Below, in pieces: positions 23,060-34,066 of a stretch of DNA of 64,000 bases. Position 1 is the first letter of the stretch. Each line of letters opens with the position of its first letter. The notes beneath the pieces were generated by a model. The model did no database searches. It was given only the letters and a program-made list of their open reading frames with translations, and had not been told where the DNA came from. Made by a program: the position numbers and the translations under genes. Source of the stretch: Gaeumannomyces sp. JS-464 (lineage: Eukaryota > Ascomycota > Sordariomycetes > Magnaporthales > Magnaporthaceae). The DNA lies in contig NGZR01000003.1 of assembly GCA_002197995.1 (NCBI GenBank), positions 2,046,001-2,110,000 on the forward strand, written 5' to 3'.

Positions 23060-26000
23060 GTGATTTCCTTGCCGCGCGGAAAAACCAGGAACACACCCAG
23101 CTCCGATCCATCCCGCGCGACGCAAAACATAGGTAATCTTGTTCGATTTCCCCAGAGTCGGAAACAGGCGAGCCGCATCTCGGGATTTGGGCAGTCAGAT
23201 ATCCGTACCGTCTGCGCACGGGATCGGTTTGCGGGAGTACGCGATTTCCACCTTGCTGCCGAGGTTATGCCTGTTCCCAAAACGTTTAAACCGACGGATG
23301 CGAGGCACGGTACTCAGTAGCCTCGACGAAGAAGCTGCAGCTGGGCTTGGGCAGGACCGGTGCTGTCAGGCCAGGCAGGCACACAGGTCACTTGGGCTCT
23401 GTGTTCGGACGACCGTCTGGGAGCGTGCGAGCCCAGCCAAGCTGATCGGCCTGAGCCCAAGAGCCCAACCTCTTGCTGGTGGCTCGTATATCATGCCTGT
23501 CTAGGGTATCACAGCCCTTGCTTGAACAGCCTGATGCGAGTGGGCAGAGGCTTCCAATCTCAAGATGGAAGTTTCTAGGCTGCATTCTTGGCCGAATTGG
23601 GACTTGGTCCTTTTTTCCTGCGGCGCCATCCGCAAAAACGCCTTTCCCAGAACGAGGCTGGAGGCGCGATGGGCTAAAAGAGGCAAGAATCAAAAAAAAA
23701 AAAAAAAAAAATGCAACCCTGTCGTGCCTGGGAAAAGATTTTGCATTTCACTGACCCGGTCCGCTTCACCCTTTCCACCCACGCGACAAATGAACATCTC
23801 ATGTCATGTTTACTAACCGGCTGGCCGACCACACTAACCGCCGCCTAGGGAAGCAAGGCAAGCTAGCAGAGCACCATGGCTCCAATGGTTTTGAATCGGT
23901 CTCAAAGCAGCTCTCGCTTCCCCGGTCGGCGAGTGCCTGGCTGGCCCGCTGTGACGAGTCACTGGCTGGTATTTCATTGGCAAGCAATTTGGTGGAAACG
24001 CCCATTTTCGGCATTTCGACTCCATGTGCTACCCACCCCAAAGTTGATCGAGGTCGCGACGAGATACGACGTCGGTGGAGGATGGAGGCCGCACCGACGA
24101 CGGACAAAGTAAGCTTAGGATGACGCGCGGAGCAGATCCAATTGCATGGGTGGCGAAACCACGTCGCCATTCCACCCCGCGTTTTATTTTACTTTGCGTT
24201 TATTCCATGCGGGCCTGCAGATGCGCTGATGCGGCTGCCCGTCGCAGCGCACTGCACTCCATCATCACGCTGCACGAACCGCACGTACGCGTGGCACGGG
24301 AGTGTGCACCGAGCTGCACCGGACTGCAAACGCTCAGCCAAAGACCAGAATTGATCAGCTAAGGTTGCCCGTCCTGCAGGGTCCCTTCGCGCGACCGCCC
24401 GCCTCACTTGGATGCCGGCGTGCGCTCCCGCGTCCGAGCTAACCAGCATGCTTGTGGCACAGGTACCTTTGTTATTTTAATTTTCTCTGCCCTGCTTCTC
24501 TCGCGTACCTTTCCTAGGCGGGCAGCCATGTCGCCTCGGGAAATCCTTCACGTCTCCTGCACCCGCCTCGGAGATCTGCGATCTCGCCCATCAGCCTCGT
24601 CCCGGCCAAGACGACATCATTTTGCATGCGTTGATCACCGACAAGGCGACCAAACCCCACCCCGAGCTGGCGAGCTGGGACCTTTGTTCAGCAACGTTGC
24701 TCCGCCCACGCCCTAGGATTGGCTTTCGTTCCTCCCCCTCTTCATGCGAGGCCGGCGGCTTAGTGGCCAATTTTTCAATTCTTCGCTTCTTGCTCTCCCC
24801 CAGCCTCCGCCTGATCGCCATTCCTGCCGACCCATGATGATTTTTGTTCTTTTTTTATTTTATTTTTATTTTTAGAGAATGGCGCGACCGCGACCCACAG
24901 CATTGGATGCCCCAACTGGTCGGCCACTGCGTACCAGGTACGAAATCACAAATCACTTTCGACTCTCCCGAAACCATTGGACGAGACCCAATAGGTCACG
25001 CGAGGCTGCGTACCCAGGATCGATAGGCCTCCCGGCTTTCAATGCAACCGCCTGTTCACCGAGGCTGGTCCGGCCCGAGCCCCGCGCAATTGGTGCGAGG
25101 AGAAATGCGCGCTGTGCTTCCATCTTGACTGCTGCTGCTGTGGCGTCGCTTGATGTTCACGTTCCATTGCCTCGCTTTATCCAGGGCATGACGCATTTCG
25201 GGTCGACGTTGTGGTGTCTTTGTCTGCTCTTGGCGCATCACCCAGCGTGCATCCAGCCTGGGAACGTTTGCCGTAGAGCGCCCATCCCCGGACCCCCGCG
25301 GACGCGCGCGCCTGCTCTCGCGTCCGCTTCCTTAACCGTCCATTTATACCGTCCGGCCAAAACAAGGTCCAGTTTCATGACTGCATTGCTGCCTGCTGCT
25401 GGCGGGCCTTGTCCTCTCTATTTTATTGTCTGGTTTGGCTAAGGCCCCCTTTTCGGAACATGCCGTCCGAGCAGAATGAGGCGCCATGGTGCCGTTGGTG
25501 AGCATGAAAAAGAGCGCCCAGGTTACGTTATAGCACCAGGAAACATTGCCGCTCTGGCTCGGGAACTAGGCCGAGGAGGGTAGTGCTGCAGGAAGCTCGA
25601 CGACAGCCCTGGTAGTCGTCAGGTGATCATTTTCGGCCCCAGCATTGAATGGGCCAGACTTCCCTCCTGCGTTCCGCCGATTAGCCCTAGGGTCTGGTAA
25701 TTGGGGCGGGCCGGGGCCATCCATCTCGGCAATCTCCTACCCATTATTGTTTTCCCCTTGGTTGTTGCTACTCGCTTACTTTTCGCCTCGCGTCCAAGTC
25801 CCAGCCCAGGATGGCAGCCCCAAGAGTCAGCCACTTGAACCTGAAACGGTATGATGCCACGCCCCTCCACCCGAAACTGGCTGGGCTAACCTAAACACCT
25901 AGGTAAGTTTCTGGAAACAACCGGCTTGGGGCCAGCTAAGGACGCACCTCGGGCCGTTTAGACTTTCTTTTTAGCCAAGTGCGAAAGCCCTCGTGGCCAT

Positions 26001-26642
26001 GGAGGGATCCCCCCTTCATCTCGTGTCCGCCAGGGTTGGGGCTGGAAGCTGCCGCCTTCTTTTTCTTCTGTCGCAATGAGGCTTCAGGCCCCTTTTTTTT
26101 TCCTCTTCCCCTGACGTCTTTGACCAGTCTCCATCAGCGCTAGATTAATCGGCAGCGCCGGTTGTGAGGCTTGCCCTAAAGGATTTCAGGTTTCGCAAGG
26201 CGCGAACCGCCCCCATGCCAAAAGCGGCAACCTACTCGTTTGAATATGGATGGCGTGCCCGCCCTGCCCGCCTCGGCGCTGCCCAACAGGGTGCTGGTCG
26301 CCGTTGTTTGTGCATGGGTTAGGTAAAAGCCACTTAACATGCTTCGTGATCCTAAAACCATGACATCGTTCTGAGTAATCGTATCATAACCGTTCGCCGT
26401 GGCAAGGCGGCGCGGAGGGTCAGGGAAAGGAAGGGAAACAAGTCCGGACAAGAGCCCAGCCTCTTTGTCTCGAGTAACACTAAGGGGCGGAAATGACAGG
26501 CTGGCCGGTAGCCCCGAGCGCGATGAAAAAGTCTACGTCGGACACTAATAACGCGTACTCGGCGCCTCCGAAATTTGATGAGCTTGGATATCCAGGGCCA
26601 CAGCAGTCCGGCGCAAGGGGGAAAATTGGGCAGTAAGCGCGT

Positions 26643-26933
26643 TCAGAGAATATCAAGCTCTTGAATTTCCCGAAGACATCCATCGCGAAAGGCGACGTCG
26701 AAGTCGAAATAGCCTGGGTAGTGCTGAAGGGTGCATTTCTCCGATGACGTATGTTGGCCAGGGGCACCGCATTCAAAATCTTCGAAGAGATTGCAGAACC
26801 ACTGTCGCCAACTTTGGCGTTCTGGAAGAGAGCAAGAGGAGATCAAACAGCGGCATCCGATATCCAGTATCTGGTGTCTCCCCTTACCCACATGGAAACC
26901 TCCCCGCAAGGATAGGGAGACATACGGGACCAT
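26643..26933 (-). CDS. possible small cysteine-containing protein, 74 aa, weak candidate
   Basis: Exon 1 (26888-26933) reads MVPYVSLSLRGGFHV plus one base. The intron 26822-26887 has a GTAAGG donor and CTTCCAG acceptor. Exon 2 reads on in phase through SWRQWFCNLFEDFECGAPGQ, a KCTLQHYPGYFDFDV segment and FRDGCLREIQELDIL. The total is 74 residues with four cysteines. Exon 2 has clearly protein-like composition (aromatics, acidic residues, spaced Cys) and resembles small secreted proteins, but no signal peptide precedes it; an in-frame TGA lies about 70 bp upstream of the ATG. It may be a remnant of a secreted protein gene, have an unseen upstream exon, or be chance. Confidence 0.3.
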   Translation of the reverse strand: MVPYVSLSLRGGFHVGKGRHQILDIGCRCLISSCSLPERQSWRQWFCNLFEDFECGAPGQHTSSEKCTLQHYPGYFDFDVAFRDGCLREIQELDIL

Positions 26934-27797
26934 CTTGCCGAAGGCCCCAAGCTGGTGAGGATCCCTTGTCTTGACGGAGGATGTCAGTACGACCCAAGCA
27001 CGTTGTCAACAGTCCACACTGCATGGTGTCCAACGCTCAACCCATGGCACAGCTGCCAGCCGGCCGGCCGTCTTCCCCTCACCTCACCCCTGTATCGAGC
27101 CGAAAACAAGGTACTGCAAACCCCCGGGAGGCTCGGCGTGGTGGGGAGACCATGCAACCGCCGTCGATATCCATCGTTGCGCTGCCTTTGTTGAGTTGCC
27201 ATGTGCGAGGCATTAGTGATCGGTCCAATGCACGTCATAGTGCTTTAAACAGCAAGATATACAAGTGCCCCAATGCTGTGCCAGAGTTGGGCGTTGCTAG
27301 AAACATTACGAGAAAGACTTTTTGGCTATGCCTGGCCTTTCGAAAAACAGGGACTCGAAAGCCGTTCTGCGACTTGTGCTTGTATATACACCTTCCTTAA
27401 CATTGGCTCTTAGATTTATGTAATCTGCTTATATGAATGGGATGTCACTCCCGCGAAATGCTACTTTGTCGTACATGAGAATGGTGCATGATTGATGCAA
27501 GCATCCTCCCTCGATTCCGTCACGGCGCCGAGAGGGACAAGTCGACCAGGGGGAATGCCACTGGCGTCTTACAGCCCAGTCACACCGATCTCGCACATGC
27601 GAATCGGACTGCTGGCTGCCGTGGCGGAGGGCATTGAGGGTTGTTGGCACCTGCCTGACAAATCTATACGCCCTGAGAGTGTTGGAGCCAGATGCCGAGC
27701 CCACCGATCGAAGGGTCTAGTATGAATAGACGTCACATCGGCTGCATGCGAGTAGCATGGAACATGGCTGCGAGCAGTAAATGTGATGATATACGTT

Positions 27798-28828
27798 TTA
27801 ACGCTTGACCCATGCAGGCATCTTCCGGGCCTTGACGTGACCAGGCTTCTTTCTCTCCACCATCCTGGGATCCCGGGTGACGCAGCCGGCTACAAGAAAG
27901 AAGGAGCTGGGTTAGTATGGGCAGGTAGAACATCACGGCGGAGGGACCCCATCACAATAAGAGCTACAAGCATGCCGCATCTTGACTCACCTCGCCTAAG
28001 CACAGGCTTGAGCGCGGGCTCGTGGGCCATGAGGGCCTTGGAGACTCCCAGGGTGAGAGCCTCGGCCTGGCCGGTGGTGCCGCCGCCGGAGACGCGGGCC
28101 CAGACGCTGTACTTATCCATGCGCTCGGTGGCCTTGAGGGGCCAGATGACGCTCTCGCGGTCGTGGACGCGGCCAAAGACCTCGGACATGGGCTTGCCGT
28201 TGATCAGGACCTCGCCTGTGCCCTCGACGAGGTAGACACGCGCCGAGGCCGTCTTCCTCCGGCCCACACCCAGCGACCTGCCGAACTTGTCGATGTGTGC
28301 CGGCTTGGGCTCGTTCCGGTGCGGCGTGATATCCCGCATAAACGGGACCAGGGCTTGCTTGAGCCCCTCCGACTTGAGCCTGCGGTCGATCTTGTGTAGG
28401 TGCCTCACCATCTTGATGCAGTCGGCGTAGTCGGACGCCCGGACGTTCTCTCCGCAGGCGGCCTTGTAGTCGGCCAGCTTCTTCCACGTCACGGGCTCAA
28501 CATGGACCATATCGAGCGGGAGATTTTTCAGCCTCCTGAAGTAGTCATTGATCCGGACGTAGTCGTCGTTGAACTGGCTCGATCGGGAGAAGTATGAGGG
28601 CGAGACGGGCACCGGGCGCGCGTGAACCACCGTGGTGGCGGCCTGCATGGCGGCTGACAGCTGGGCAGCGTCTGGCGTGTACGTGCTGGAGAAGGTCGAC
28701 TGAGCCCTGCCGGCGACGGCGCCCGGCGCGATGCTGAGCGCCTGCAGGTGGTGCTGTAATGACCGCAATGGTGTGCATTGTGTGCCGGCGCCGCGGGCGA
28801 GGCCCAGGGCTGGCCTGAGGGTCTTCAT
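27798..28828 (-). CDS. MRPS9: mitochondrial small-subunit ribosomal protein uS9m
   Basis: A ribosomal protein S9 of the mitochondrial small subunit. Two exons (intron 27890-27990) give 309 residues. The N-terminus [17 protein letters not shown] is Arg-rich without acidic residues, a mitochondrial presequence. A fungal-specific middle part contains [20 protein letters not shown]. The S9 domain starts [20 protein letters not shown] and runs through the [15 protein letters not shown] motif to the C-terminal [12 protein letters not shown], the basic tail that reaches the decoding site. Intact, no frame break. It diverges from the eEF1B-gamma gene with a gap of about 400 bp. Confidence 0.93.
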
Positions 28829-29231
28829 GTCTATGTTTCGCGGGGTGAGCCCCTACCAGGACATCGCTGTCGGGGTGCAATTGTCGTCGATTGGTGCGGT
28901 CCGTCCTCCGGCTCGGCTTCGAGGCTGGAGATTTTTGCGGCCCGCCGCTGCACGGCTGAACCGGACACGCCCCACGTGATGGCCCGCAGTGGACGCTGGT
29001 TGCTGCGAGCCACAGATAACCGCCTGTCCTGTGGCTGCAGCCACACGGTGCGCAGTCTCGTCATTTCCCAGCCCCACCTAACAACCCCTCCATCAATGCA
29101 CGGACTGGAGTCGAGAGTATATTTTTTTTCCCTCCCTCGAGCTCTTCCTCCGCCTGCTTCCACCGAAAACAAACCTCAACCACCCCCGGGCTTTTCTTCT
29201 CCCACAGAGTCGGGTCGCAAACACCGCAGCC
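28829..29231. other. shared divergent promoter, uS9m / eEF1B-gamma
   Basis: About 400 bp between two divergently transcribed translation genes. The part next to the eEF1B-gamma start is CT-rich (TTTTTTTTCCCTCCCTCG near 29121-29138), as is common for highly expressed fungal genes. No reading frame of note. Confidence 0.5.
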
Positions 29232-30881
29232 ATGGCGTTCGGAAAGCTCTACACTTACGAGGTAAGCTTCCTGCATTCGCGCGCTGTCTTTTTCGCTCTG
29301 CGCGCGTTTGCGCCCGCCCTGCAATGGCCGCGACAAAAATGCTGATCTGCGCCCCCAGAACAACCCCCGCTCGACGGCCATTCTCGCGGTTGCGAAGGCC
29401 AACGACAAGGAGCTCGAGGTTGTTGAGACCGACACGGCCAACCCGCCGGCGGACTACCTCAAGTACAACAAGCTGTCCAAGGTCCCTACCTTTGTCGGCA
29501 GCGATGGCTACGTTCTCTCTGAGTGCATCGCCATCGCCATCTATGGTATGTTGCGTCTGATCTTTTTTTCTGCATGACCGGCTCGACCCCCATCTGAGGT
29601 GACTCACTTGATGTGCCGTTCCCTCCCTCAGTGTGATGATCTAGACAATCATTTAACAGTTATCCCTGGCTGAATAACTATGCGTGTTGATTTACTCTAA
29701 CATCTGACTATTACTCTCCTTTCTCATGTTCTACTCATGCCCTCACAATCACCTTCTTGGCGATGTTGTACTGACCGACATTGAAGTGACCTCCCAGAAC
29801 GAGAAGACCACTCTCCTCGGCAAGACCAAGCAGGAGTAAGTTGCTGCCACTATCCCTTGAGCCCTACCCCTACCAGGGCGAGCGCCATGACTACAGCAGC
29901 TAACAGGTCAACGTAGCTATGCCTCGATCCTCAAGTGGATGTCTTTCTTCAACTCCGAGGTCCTCCCCCGATGGGTGCTTGGTACAGGCCCTCCTGGGCA
30001 AGGACGCTTACAACAAGAAGGCTGTTGAGGAGACCTCCAAGAAGGCCCTCAAGGCCGTCTCGGTTGTCGAGGAGCACCTGAGGGACAACACCTTCCTTGT
30101 TGGCGAGCGCATCACCCTGGCCGACCTGTTCTCTGTTGCCATCATCGCTCGTGGCTTCGAGTTCTTCTTCGACAAGAAGTGGCGCCAGGAGTACCCCAAC
30201 ACTACCCGGTGGTACACCACCGTCTACCAGCAGCCCATCTACTCGGCCGTTGCTCCTCCGCTGGAGCTCCTCGAGACCCCCAAGCTGACCAACACCGCCC
30301 CCAAGAAGGCTGAGCAGCCCAAGAAGGAGGCCCCTAAGCCCAAGGCTGCCCCGGCCGAGGGCAACGACGACGAGGAGGAGAAGCCCAAGCCCAAGCCTAA
30401 GCACCCGTGTGACCTCCTGCCCAAGCCCTCTGTCCCCATCGATGAGTGGAAGCGCCAGTATTCCAACAACCCCGTCCCGGCTGCCATGGAGTGGTTCTGG
30501 AAGAACATCAACTTTGACGAGTACTCGCTGTGGAAGGTTGAGTACAAGTACAACGAGGAGCTCGGCATCCCCTTCATGTCGTGCAACCTGATTGGTGGTT
30601 TCGAGCAGCGTCTTGAGGCCTCGCGCAAGTTCCTGATGGGCAGCGCTTCGGTTTACGGCGATGCTAAGGGCTCCTTCATCCAGGGCGCCTTTGTCATCCG
30701 TGGCCAGGACCACGTCCAGGTCTTCGACGTCGCTCCCGACTGGGAGTCGTACACCTTCACCAAGCTTGATCCCACCAATGAGGAGGACAAGCAGTACGTC
30801 CGTGATGAGTGGGAGTGGGAGCGCACTGTCGTCCGTGACGGCAAGGAGTACCCCCACTACGACGGCAAGGTCTTCAAGTAG
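29232..30881 (+). CDS. translation elongation factor 1B gamma subunit (frame broken twice)
   Basis: A subunit of the eEF1B exchange complex that recharges eEF1A with GTP. Four exons with introns 29262-29358, 29546-29786 and 29836-29916; about 410 residues. The N-terminal GST-like fold starts MAFGKLYTYE and includes KVPTFVGSDGYVLSECIAIA and ERITLADLFSVA. A Lys/Pro-rich linker (KPKPKPKHPCDLLPKPSV) leads into the EF1G domain, with the typical YSLWKVEYKYNEELG and the end DGKEYPHYDGKVFK. In exon 4 the frame slips at about 29971 and again at about 29990; one missing base at each site restores EVLPRLGAWYRPLLGKDA. The gene is expected to be highly expressed, so these breaks are almost certainly sequence errors. 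Confidence 0.95.
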
Positions 30882-31729
30882 AGACCACACTGCGTCAACA
30901 ACAAAAAATCAAAAAATCAAAACAGATGGGAAAAAAGGGTATGGGTGGCGATCTTCATTTTGTTCGGCTGGGAATAATGGTAGGGATGGGAAGCATGGTT
31001 GGGTTCGGTGGTAGGTATGGATGGAAGACAAGGCCAGGGTGGGAGTAAATGATGTTACGACTGGACGGCTGGTAGGAGCAATGGGAGACGGATGAGACAC
31101 GACCCTGTGGTCACTTCATGTATGGCACACAGCACGCATCATTGGCCATCGTGATGGAGCATGTTAACTAGCGTAGCTTTCTCCGTTTAGATGAATACCA
31201 TTCGGCGATCAAGCATTGCGAGATCGTCTACATGAGGACTCTCAGAACGATGTTCAGCCGAGTTGGTTCGATGCTTCATGATGTCCTTGGTGTTGCCTCA
31301 ACGTCACGGCTAAGCGCATCAACTTGGTTGTTTTGTGTGATCTTGCTGACAGACGACGCTGCCACTCCCGCATAAGAATCGCCGTGTCCTCTCCAGTCGA
31401 TCCTACGATACACTGGAAGGAAAGGGAACGTGAAGGTTTACACAAAGTTAATATGCTTTGTATCAAGCATCACAATCCGGCGCGGTGTTTCTAATTCCCA
31501 ATGAGATAGATCTTTTTTTCCTTTCTTATAGAAACTTTGCAAAGAGCTATGTTCGTTGGAATTCTACGACGGAGCAAAGAAGAAGCAAAGAGGTGGGCCA
31601 TGGAGAATCACGTTCGGGCTGAATAGAAAAACGGTTCAGGCCGTGGGGTTAGAAAGCCGCAACGAAGAACAGAGATAAAAAGGAAAGAAGATGCGGCCCG
31701 ACCCAAAAAACTAGCCCCCATAGCATCCA
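30882..31729. other. convergent 3' gap, eEF1B-gamma / FCP1-like
   Basis: Two genes end here. The first 60 bp after the eEF1B-gamma stop are A-rich (CAAAAAATCAAAAAATC), consistent with a 3' UTR. No open frame looks coding. Confidence 0.45.
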
Positions 31730-33110
31730 TCACTCAACGCGGAAGGGGTTCGCGCGGATATATGTGCTGACATCGCTCTGGTAGCACAGCTCGTTGATGT
31801 AGTCGTGGACCTTCGGCAGGACCTCTGGCTCCTCCTTCATGTCGCCGGCCCACTCGGGGACGCAGATGAGGTTGCGGCTCGCTGCGGGCCTTCTCGACCG
31901 AGTCGTCCACCAGGACCGTGTCGCCCTGGCCCAGCGGGTGCCGTTTGCGGCAAAGTCCGGGTGCGACCGGGCGATGGCCTCGTCCCCCACAGGCGCGACA
32001 GGCGCTTGTAGACCTGGACGCGGCGGTTGTAGTCGTCGCGGGACAGGCCCAGGTCGTCGCGGGACCAGACGGCGACGAGGCGGTCGCGCGCGGGCCCGTC
32101 GCGGGGCAGGAGGCTGTCGATCATGGAGCCGACGTTCTGGGGGCGGGCCGAGGACCAGACGACGACCCAGAAGCGGGTGGTGATGTAGTCCAGAAAAGTG
32201 CGGGCGTGCGGGCGGGCGACAAAGTGCTTGGGCTGGCTGCGCTTGGGGCGGAAGAGCAGGGTGCCGTTGAGGTCGAGCACCACCAGGACCGGCCGCGGCG
32301 AGCTCAGACGGTTAGTCGTGAAGGACGCGCGCAGCAGGTAGCCCGGCGAGGGCTCGGGGATCCCGCCCGACGCCGGCGAGGGCGGGATGATGGGGTCGCT
32401 GTGGCCGGCCTCCTTGAGCCGCCTGGCCTCCTTCGCGGCGGCCTTGGAGGCGGCCTTGCGGAGGGACTTGGCCTTCTTGCTCTTCTCAGCGGGGACGTCG
32501 AGGGCCGGATCGTCGGGCTGCGCCGGCTCGTCGAGGCGCGGAGACCGAGGGGCGCCAGCGGACGTTTGCGTGGAGTAGTGCTGTGCCGGCTGCTGGTTAA
32601 GGGGACTGGCTGGGTTGGAGCGGAGGCTCTGGCGAATGTAGTCCTCCAGCGGGAGGCCGACATGCGGCGGCGGAGTTGGCGTCGCAAATGGAGACGGCTG
32701 GTTTATGGGGGTCCAGGATGGCGCTTGCAGGTTGATGGGGGTCCAAGACGGCGCGGGATGGTTTATCGAAGTCCAGCCTGCTGCTCCATGGTACGCCGGC
32801 AGGGCCTGCTGGAACATCTGGGGCGGTTGACCTGGAGCCGCCCATGTAGCCGCCGGCGGACCGCCAGTCCCCACGCCATTAGCGTGGATCATCTGGACCA
32901 GCCGGCCGATGATGTCGGAGGATTCCGGGGCCTGGGGAGATGGTTTGCGCCTCCCGGATTGCCAGACATTGTAGCCGGCTGAGGCGCATCGTGAGGGAGA
33001 GCAGGCTCGGAAGACGGCGGCGCATCATGAGTCTCGATTGCGCCGCTGCCGCCACGCGCGTGACGTCCAGCCTTCTTCCGGCTTCGACGCCTCGGCCTGG
33101 TGTCCGACAT
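31730..33110 (-). CDS. FCP1/NLI-interacting-factor-like HAD domain protein (multiple frame breaks)
   Basis: A HAD-superfamily protein of the FCP1/SCP/NIF type with a long disordered N-terminus. It starts MSDTRPRRRSRKKAGRHARG and has Pro-rich PSWTPINxx repeats in the middle. The catalytic domain opens PVLVVLDLNGTLLFRPKRSQ and includes RPHARTFLDYITTRFWVVVW, VLVDDSVEKA (after frame repair) and the end YINELCYQSDVSTYIRANPF. Length would be about 461 residues. Four frame breaks lie near 32945-32990, 31986, 31930 and 31875. The first three are repaired by one base each; the last by two bases, best a GC pair. The usual DxDxT nucleophile motif is DLNGT here, so the second Asp is Asn. Substrate and role are unknown; a phosphatase acting on nuclear or mitochondrial import partners is possible but not shown. 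Confidence 0.8.
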
Positions 33111-34066
33111 ACTATTCTCTTCTCTGGAAGGTGTGTCCTCGATCTGGCAACAGGTTGAGTCTGAGCCGATCTTGATCCCAGAGGTCTCCGCGTCTGTGCC
33201 AGCAGCCGACGATGCGACTGAAGAGGCCGGGCAGCGTTGTTGCTGCTGGGCTAAGACGGGATGCTGGGCTACTCCAACGCGCCGTGCGATGTGAGAGCCT
33301 AGATGGATACTACCGGGCCAACTGCAGGCTTGGGTCAACCGCCTGAAAAGCACAGGGAGTTTGGTGGTGGTGCGGTGGGATCTCATAAAGCCCGCTGAAT
33401 AAGTTTATCAGCAAACGAGGGCAGTCAATGAAGGTAGGTGAGACTGCGGGAGAAATAAAAAGATGAAGAAAAGGGAAGAAGCAGCCCTGCCAGTGGATTG
33501 GACTAAATGAAGTATCGAGCGAGGTGTTTGACGAGCGCCGTTGTGATTGATTGGGCAGGTTGTAAGAAATCTGAGGCTTAGTGACCAAGCGAACTCAGTT
33601 AGGCGAGCCCGATCCTCAGGCTTGAAATTTGCTGAGAAGAACCCCCTTGACGCGCCGTCGATGCACCTGGAGGCTGCCGGGGCGCTCGCTAAAATAACGA
33701 GAGTGGCTTAGGTATACCCCTGGGCTTGTTTGAACGTAGGTCAATAGTCGTAGGACAACGGAGCTTCGTAGAACTGGAACTGGACTGGATATGTGATAGT
33801 CGGTGCTCGACAAGGCCTTGTCTGTGAGGTGGGAGTCCAGAGGCGAAATTTTGGGAGCCAAGCCTGCTCTATTTACTGGTGTTGGGCGTGAAGCTTGCGC
33901 GCGCATAAACCAGTTGGCCCCACCACTCCTAACAAAAAATTCTGGCTGCGTCTCACTGCGCCGCTCACAAAGGTTCGTGCACAGCTGCAAATCAACAGCT
34001 TTTCATTGATCATTTAATTGTTTTCCCTCTTGTCCGTGTCCGCGAAAGAATTTGCGCGGATCTACC
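33111..34066. other. divergent promoter region, FCP1-like / RRP36
   Basis: A gap of about 950 bp between two divergent genes. A minus-strand frame (32889-33386) continues upstream of the FCP1-like ATG but reads as leader. No other convincing gene. Confidence 0.45.

Larger units (their letters stand above)
17750..27797. other. 10-kb gene-poor region upstream of the unknown 399-aa protein gene
   Basis: No gene with recognised homology is visible between the start of the gene at 17749 and the 3' end of the uS9m gene. Frames of up to 297 codons (20485-21378, minus) have biased, non-protein composition. Visible features are G24 (19641-19664), T20 (23040-23059), A20 (23692-23711), a TGTCTG/GTGTG tract near 21813-21848 and repeated GGTACCGGTAC boxes near 22627 and 22834. 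A weak spliced candidate lies at 26643-26933. The likeliest reading is a very long promoter or leader plus non-coding DNA. Confidence 0.4.

Noticed and set aside
23040..23711. T20 and A20 pair as ends of a retroelement
   Set aside because: No reverse-transcriptase-like frame, terminal repeat or target-site duplication was noticed between or around them.
29949..30890. 313-codon minus-strand frame across the eEF1B-gamma gene
   Set aside because: Antisense of a clear, highly conserved coding exon; composition Leu/Val/Gly-biased.
31918..32982. 354-codon plus-strand frame
   Set aside because: Antisense of the FCP1-like gene; no recognisable domain.
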